From positions 19,146 through 83,145 of the forward strand of contig JAJACP010000008.1 in the NCBI GenBank assembly GCA_022601445.1: 64,000 nt of DNA. Reading direction: 5' to 3'. Shown here one piece after another: positions 60,266-64,000 of the stretch (position 1 is the first letter of the stretch; every line of letters begins with the position of its first letter). This DNA comes from Chlamydiales bacterium (GTDB taxonomy: Bacteria > Chlamydiota > Chlamydiia > Chlamydiales > JAAKFR01). The position numbers were made by a program, and so were the translations under genes. A model generated the notes under the pieces. That model worked only from the letters and a program-made list of their open reading frames with translations, searched no databases and was not told the origin of the DNA.

Positions 60266-63200
60266 TTATGTCTGTAATAGTTCTAAGACTTCTTCCCACG
60301 TCAACTTAGCTATTGCTTCGTCGTCGGAGCTCATCACTTTCTTGACGAGCCCTTTCTTTCTGTTTTGCAGGTTTAAAATCTTTTCTTCAATGGTATTTAA
60401 CGTGACGAGCTTGTACGAAGAGACAGATTTCTTTTGGCCCATGCGGTGCACGCGGTCTGTAGCTTGATTTTCTACAGCCGGGTTCCACCACATATCGTAG
60501 TGGATGACGGTATCGGCTCCCACTAAATTCAATCCCGAGCCTCCTGCTTTTAAAGAAACGAGAAAAACAGGGATCGCATCGTCTTCATTAAACTGCTTCA
60601 CAATACCCAATCGGTTTTTACTCGATCCATCGAGATAAGCAAAGGGAATGCCTCTTTGTTTGAGATCTTCACGTAAAATCGTCAGCATTTTTGTGTACTG
60701 ACTGAAAATCACTGTTTTATGTTTTCCTTCAATCAAGGAAGGGAGCAACTCCATTAACATGTCATATTTAGCTGAGTCCCCTGCTTCTGGATTCTCCTTA
60801 GCGAAGATGGCCGGATGGCAGCAGATTTGCTTTAAACGAGTTAAGGTTGCCAAAACATGGATCTGTATTTTATCAAATCCCTCTTTCTTTACAAGGCGAG
60901 AAAGTTCTTCTTTGGCTGATTTAGCATATGAGGTGTAAAGTTCTTGCTGCACATCGGTCAAGCTGCAGTGATACAAAATTTCTGTAACAGGAGGTAAATC
61001 TTCTAGAACATCAGCTTTCATCCGACGCAGAATAAAGGGAGAAATTTTATTGCGCAGAGATTCTAGATTGGTTGATTTGTTCTCGGTATGCCCACAGTTG
61101 CGAATATATTTTTCTACGAAACGATCAAAACTGCTGAGTAGCCCCGGCATCAAAAAGTCAAAGAGACTCCATAGTTCTTCCAAAGAGTTCTCTATGGGCG
61201 TACCTGTTAGAACTAACTTATGGGCGGCCTTGATCATTTTGACCGATTTGGCGTTGCGCGTGCCTCGGTTTTTAATGTGCTGGGCCTCATCGAGAACAAC
61301 GTAGTCAAAGAGAATCTCTTTGTAAATCTCAATGTCTTTTTGGAGCAGATTATACGAAGTAATGACAACGTCATACTGATCCACCGTTTTTAAGAGCTTT
61401 TTCCTTTGCGTCGGCACATTATCCACGACCAGAATTTTCAGCTCAGAATTAAATTTATGAAACTCCTCTTGCCAGTTGTACACCAAAGATGTAGGGCACA
61501 CGATCAGAGATTGAGCGCTCGGTTTTTCTTGTTTGCTCTGGGTGATGGCGATGATCGCCTGCAGAGTTTTTCCCAGCCCCATATCATCGGCTAGCACACC
61601 ATTGAGATGCATACGACGGAGGCGCTCCAGCCAATGAACCCCTTCTAACTGGTAATTTCTAAGAGTCGCCTGAACCGTGCCGGGGACCTTTTGTGGCGTA
61701 AACGTGGTTTCACCGAGAATCTGTTTTTGAATTTGCTGGAGTCGCTTGCTCATCGAAAAGTGTACAGGAAGGGAGGTGAATTGATCGGGATGGATTGAGG
61801 TGAGGCTCCAAAGAGGACGCTCTTCGGTGTGGTTATCCAGTGTAGTTAATCCAATTTCATCGAAAATTTGGACAAGAGCCGCTGTCCGCTCTAGGTCCAG
61901 CACCAAAATACGTGGTATTTTGGATGTTTTGCGCCCCCCCTTTTGGGTGCCCGGTGTCTGCATTTCTAAAAACCGTTTTTTAGAAGCAATACAATCCCAG
62001 AGAAGATCGATATTCACTCCACTGAGGTAGCCATCCACCTTGATTTCTACGGAGTAGGCATCAATTCGCTTACTTTCAGAAAAATTCAACTCAAACGAAG
62101 ATTCATCGTAAATGAACTGTTCTGAAAGATTTTCGGGACATTCGTAGGTGATAAAATCTTGGGTACGCGGGATCACGTCTGTCATAAATTCGACAATTTT
62201 CTTCTCGCTTTTGACACGATAAAGCCCCTCTTTTTCGTCAAAAAGAAAGTCTTCGAAGATCGCATCGATAATGTTTCTCTCCTCAACAAGATTACGCGCC
62301 AAAATGCCCTCATCTGCGACAAAAAGAGTGATTTTTTCATAGTCTAGCTTACTCAATGCTGCAGGGATTTCTACGTTATCGTAAACAAAGAAAAGTTCGG
62401 CTTCCAACTCTCCGTTGAGATAGTGAATCACACAACGCCCTTTCAACTTTTCCACATAAGGGAGAGTGACAAAACGCTCGATCAAGCTTGGATTACTGAC
62501 CTCGGCGTATTGTCTTAGAACAGGGAGAGCATTTTCGATAAACGTGCCGAACAGGGGCTCTGGAACGGTAATTTCGTGAAAGTGCTGGATGGCCTGCAGG
62601 TGCATCCGCTTGATATGTGGTTGAAAGCGGTAGTAAGTGTTTTGGTAGACTAGTCCCGGTTTTGCCGATTCAAACAGAACCGCCTCTTCCGGTGTGATGC
62701 ACTCTTCATCGATCTTAAAAGAGGGCTTGATTAAGAGCATGGGTCCAGGCGCTTCGAGGTACTCAAGTGCGCACTTGATTTGAGCAGGGCAGGTAGAAAA
62801 ACAGAGAGGCTCTTCAAGAGTGCCTTGGTAAAGACAAGGTAGTGGCACTTCCTTATCCGTTTGCAACCCCTTTGAGACAACCAAATCGTAGGCTCTGGCT
62901 AGGATAGAGCCAAGCACTTGGTGATCGAGAAGTGCCAGGCGTGCTTGACGCTCCTCACTAACCAAAGCAAAACGTGCATGGTGGAGCATCATCGTGAGAA
63001 TCTCTCGATCTACATCACTGAAAGAGAAGGGAGTAAAAAAATAGCGTCTGCCGCTAATAGAGAGAGGCTCTCTGTAGCGGATGGCATCGAGGAAAGCTTT
63101 CACGTGAGGAATAAAGAGTGGTTTTGAGCGGGAAGGCAAGCGAATAGCGAGTTGCACCTCAACTGTATTTCCTGTTTCAAAAGCTTGGTTTCCAAAAATC

Positions 63201-63730
63201 ACAGCCAGTTCAGCTTGGTCTTCATCTAAGACCTCTTGAGGAAGGAAAAAGGGTGAGCGGCTGAGTTGTTTGGCCGCGCTTACATACTCACGCAAGACCT
63301 CTTTTTGATACTGTTTATCTTTGCGCACATCTTCTTTTGTCGCCGCTTTTTCAAAAGTCTCTCTAAGCTGCTCCTTCTCGTCGTCATCGATCTCATCAGC
63401 GGTATCCAGATCGGTCTCTTTGGAGTAGTCGACGACAATTTCGTTCAGGTTATTTTCCAGAAAATAGAGCAGCGCGGCAATGTGTTGACAATCGTAGGTG
63501 TAGGTACAGTCGCAGTTGGAGTCAATGGCCATCGACTCATTGCGATCGATCTCGATTTCACTTTCGTAGATGTTTTCGAAGGCGCCTTTAACGCGAGAGC
63601 TGAGGCGGATGGCGCTGACATCGAGATGGAGAATCTTTGCTCCCATGACAGCTTCTTTATCGAATAATTCTTTCCCTTCCTTCAGGATATTGGAGGAAAA
63701 ATCTTGGCGCAATTTGCGAAAGTTGAGCAT
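60266..63730 (-). CDS. SWI2/SNF2-family helicase with N-terminal SWIM zinc finger
   Basis: 1154 aa. SWIM-type finger at ~70-90 (NCDCTYTYDCQHIAALLYFL, CxC...CxH). Long middle region without motifs; then the SNF2 ATPase: LADDMGLGKTLQAIIAITQS (I), LIVCPTSLVYNWQEEF (Ia), YVVLDEAQHIKNRGT (II), KLVLTGTPIENSLEELWSLF (III), KTVIFSQYTKMLTILREDLK (IV), VFLVSLKAGGSGLNLVGADT (V), NQATDRVHRMGQKKSVSSY (VI). Likely remodels nucleoprotein or RNA polymerase complexes (RapA/HepA-like). Homologous position to CT708. Confidence 0.94.
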   Translation of the reverse strand: MLNFRKLRQDFSSNILKEGKELFDKEAVMGAKILHLDVSAIRLSSRVKGAFENIYESEIEIDRNESMAIDSNCDCTYTYDCQHIAALLYFLENNLNEIVVDYSKETDLDTADEIDDDEKEQLRETFEKAATKEDVRKDKQYQKEVLREYVSAAKQLSRSPFFLPQEVLDEDQAELAVIFGNQAFETGNTVEVQLAIRLPSRSKPLFIPHVKAFLDAIRYREPLSISGRRYFFTPFSFSDVDREILTMMLHHARFALVSEERQARLALLDHQVLGSILARAYDLVVSKGLQTDKEVPLPCLYQGTLEEPLCFSTCPAQIKCALEYLEAPGPMLLIKPSFKIDEECITPEEAVLFESAKPGLVYQNTYYRFQPHIKRMHLQAIQHFHEITVPEPLFGTFIENALPVLRQYAEVSNPSLIERFVTLPYVEKLKGRCVIHYLNGELEAELFFVYDNVEIPAALSKLDYEKITLFVADEGILARNLVEERNIIDAIFEDFLFDEKEGLYRVKSEKKIVEFMTDVIPRTQDFITYECPENLSEQFIYDESSFELNFSESKRIDAYSVEIKVDGYLSGVNIDLLWDCIASKKRFLEMQTPGTQKGGRKTSKIPRILVLDLERTAALVQIFDEIGLTTLDNHTEERPLWSLTSIHPDQFTSLPVHFSMSKRLQQIQKQILGETTFTPQKVPGTVQATLRNYQLEGVHWLERLRRMHLNGVLADDMGLGKTLQAIIAITQSKQEKPSAQSLIVCPTSLVYNWQEEFHKFNSELKILVVDNVPTQRKKLLKTVDQYDVVITSYNLLQKDIEIYKEILFDYVVLDEAQHIKNRGTRNAKSVKMIKAAHKLVLTGTPIENSLEELWSLFDFLMPGLLSSFDRFVEKYIRNCGHTENKSTNLESLRNKISPFILRRMKADVLEDLPPVTEILYHCSLTDVQQELYTSYAKSAKEELSRLVKKEGFDKIQIHVLATLTRLKQICCHPAIFAKENPEAGDSAKYDMLMELLPSLIEGKHKTVIFSQYTKMLTILREDLKQRGIPFAYLDGSSKNRLGIVKQFNEDDAIPVFLVSLKAGGSGLNLVGADTVIHYDMWWNPAVENQATDRVHRMGQKKSVSSYKLVTLNTIEEKILNLQNRKKGLVKKVMSSDDEAIAKLTWEEVLELLQT

Positions 63731-63842
63731 TTCCGGCGGTCCTTATTCTGATAGATTGTAGTTGTACTGATTTACTCTCCTGAAAGCAATAAAAAAAGTT
63801 TGCTTGTCTTGTTGGATATAATCTGCTAGGGATCGTTTAAGT

Positions 63843-63977
63843 ATGGAATACAAAAAAGAAACGCTGATTACTGGCTCATTAGATAAAGTGTGGGCTTTTT
63901 TCGAGTATCCGTTCAGGGGGGGGGTTGACAAAATAAAAATTTCATATACACTCGCCTCCCATGAAAGCTTCCTGTGA
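63843..63977 (+). pseudogene. Short SRPBCC/START-like N-terminal fragment
   Basis: ATG reads MEYKKETLITGSLDKVWAFF, the typical first strand and helix of SRPBCC-fold proteins, then diverges at FEYPFRGG, exactly where a run of nine G begins, and stops at 63977. The remaining ~110 residues expected are absent. Probably a remnant; the G-run could also be the site of a frameshift. Confidence 0.4.
63925..63952 (+). promoter_or_regulatory. Predicted promoter for the gene at the right edge
   Basis: TTGACA (63925-63930), 16-nt AT-rich spacer, TACACT (63947-63952); ATG follows 8 nt later. TATACA with a 14-nt spacer is the other reading. Nine G (63916-63924) lie immediately upstream of the -35. Confidence 0.4.
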
Positions 63978-64000
63978 TGACCTTCTTCGAATCGTTGAAG
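63961..64000 (+). CDS. Start of an unidentified gene (runs off right edge)
   Basis: ATG 63961 reads MKASCDDLLRIVE and stays open to the edge. No ribosome site precedes it; a promoter-like sequence ends 8 nt before. Too short to identify. Confidence 0.35.
   Translation, partial: MKASCDDLLRIVE

Noticed and set aside
1..64000. CRISPR arrays
   Set aside because: No regularly spaced 24-40 bp repeats seen; the only tandem repeat is the 21-bp coding repeat at 3235-3291.
1..64000. tRNA or rRNA genes
   Set aside because: No GGTTCGAATCC-type T-loop with a matching acceptor stem outside coding genes; TTCGAATC at 63987 and GGTTCGAATC near 9239 lie in apparent coding sequence.

Overview
Organism. The window is a chromosomal segment of a member of the Chlamydiota, probably an environmental (amoeba- or arthropod-associated) lineage rather than Chlamydia itself. 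The reason is gene order as I remember it from C. trachomatis. The runs ribH-ribBA-ribD-serS-(membrane protein)-zntA, rodA-birA, nifU-nifS-gpmA-rluB-like, gpsA-UAP-fliJ-fliI-fliH-fliF and pckA-mreB-SNF2 helicase are the core neighbourhoods around CT708-CT732. Proteins with bilobed hydrophobic domains of the Inc type, Cys-rich outer-membrane proteins and flagellar-type secretion genes without a flagellum point the same way. Genes not found in small Chlamydia genomes (large NAD-GDH, alanine dehydrogenase, ggt, MNIO genes, AbiE) suggest the environmental side.

Layout. 1-1072: 5' part of typA/bipA. 1.2-3.6 kb: accessory, with a small orphan protein and an AlbA_2/Schlafen-type gene broken by one stop codon. 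3.6-7.8 kb: a coupled ald - Hsp70-like - two small membrane proteins cluster. 7.9-8.7 kb: Inc candidate. 8.8-17.9 kb: smc and the riboflavin genes ribH, ribBA and ribD, interrupted by two pseudogenes, then serS. 17.9-21.4 kb: two tandem autotransporters. 21.5-27.3 kb: VIT-like protein, P-type ATPase and large glutamate dehydrogenase. 27.2-33.1 kb: rodA, birA, an Lpg1974-type porin, degenerate NifU/NifS and gpmA. 33.3-35.5 kb: pseudouridine synthase and an Inc candidate. 35.6-39.3 kb: a compact five-gene unit made of a Cys-rich lipoprotein, DUF692/MNIO, DUF2063, LemA and an M48 protease. 39.3-41 kb: terminator, GC-rich hairpins, an AAA ATPase carrying an in-frame palindromic insert, and a candidate small RNA. 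41-46.8 kb: gpsA, a UAP1-like uridylyltransferase and the FliJ/FliI/FliH/FliF set. 46.9-56.2 kb: accessory, with a glycosyltransferase, ggt, two PAP2-like phosphatases, an AbiE toxin-antitoxin pair, broken DUF3800 and ATPase genes, and a membrane protein. 56.4-63.7 kb: cyclic-nucleotide phosphodiesterase, pckA, mreB and SNF2 helicase. The right edge starts another gene.

How it fits together. Core genes are packed into translationally coupled runs, with many ATGA, TTGA or GTGA stop/start overlaps. Accessory cargo sits between these runs and much of it is decaying. Four accessory genes each carry a single premature stop, and two cargo modules are bordered by duplicated 3' ends of a neighbouring gene. 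The most interesting unit is the 35.6-39.3 kb operon. It looks like a bufferin-type RiPP metallophore locus (BufA-like precursor, BufB MNIO, BufC) extended by coupled lemA and htpX-like genes, with an intrinsic terminator between precursor and enzymes. Other points are a 168-bp palindromic element in frame inside an ATPase gene, a FliF carrying a FliG-like tail, and a NifS/NifU pair lacking most catalytic residues.
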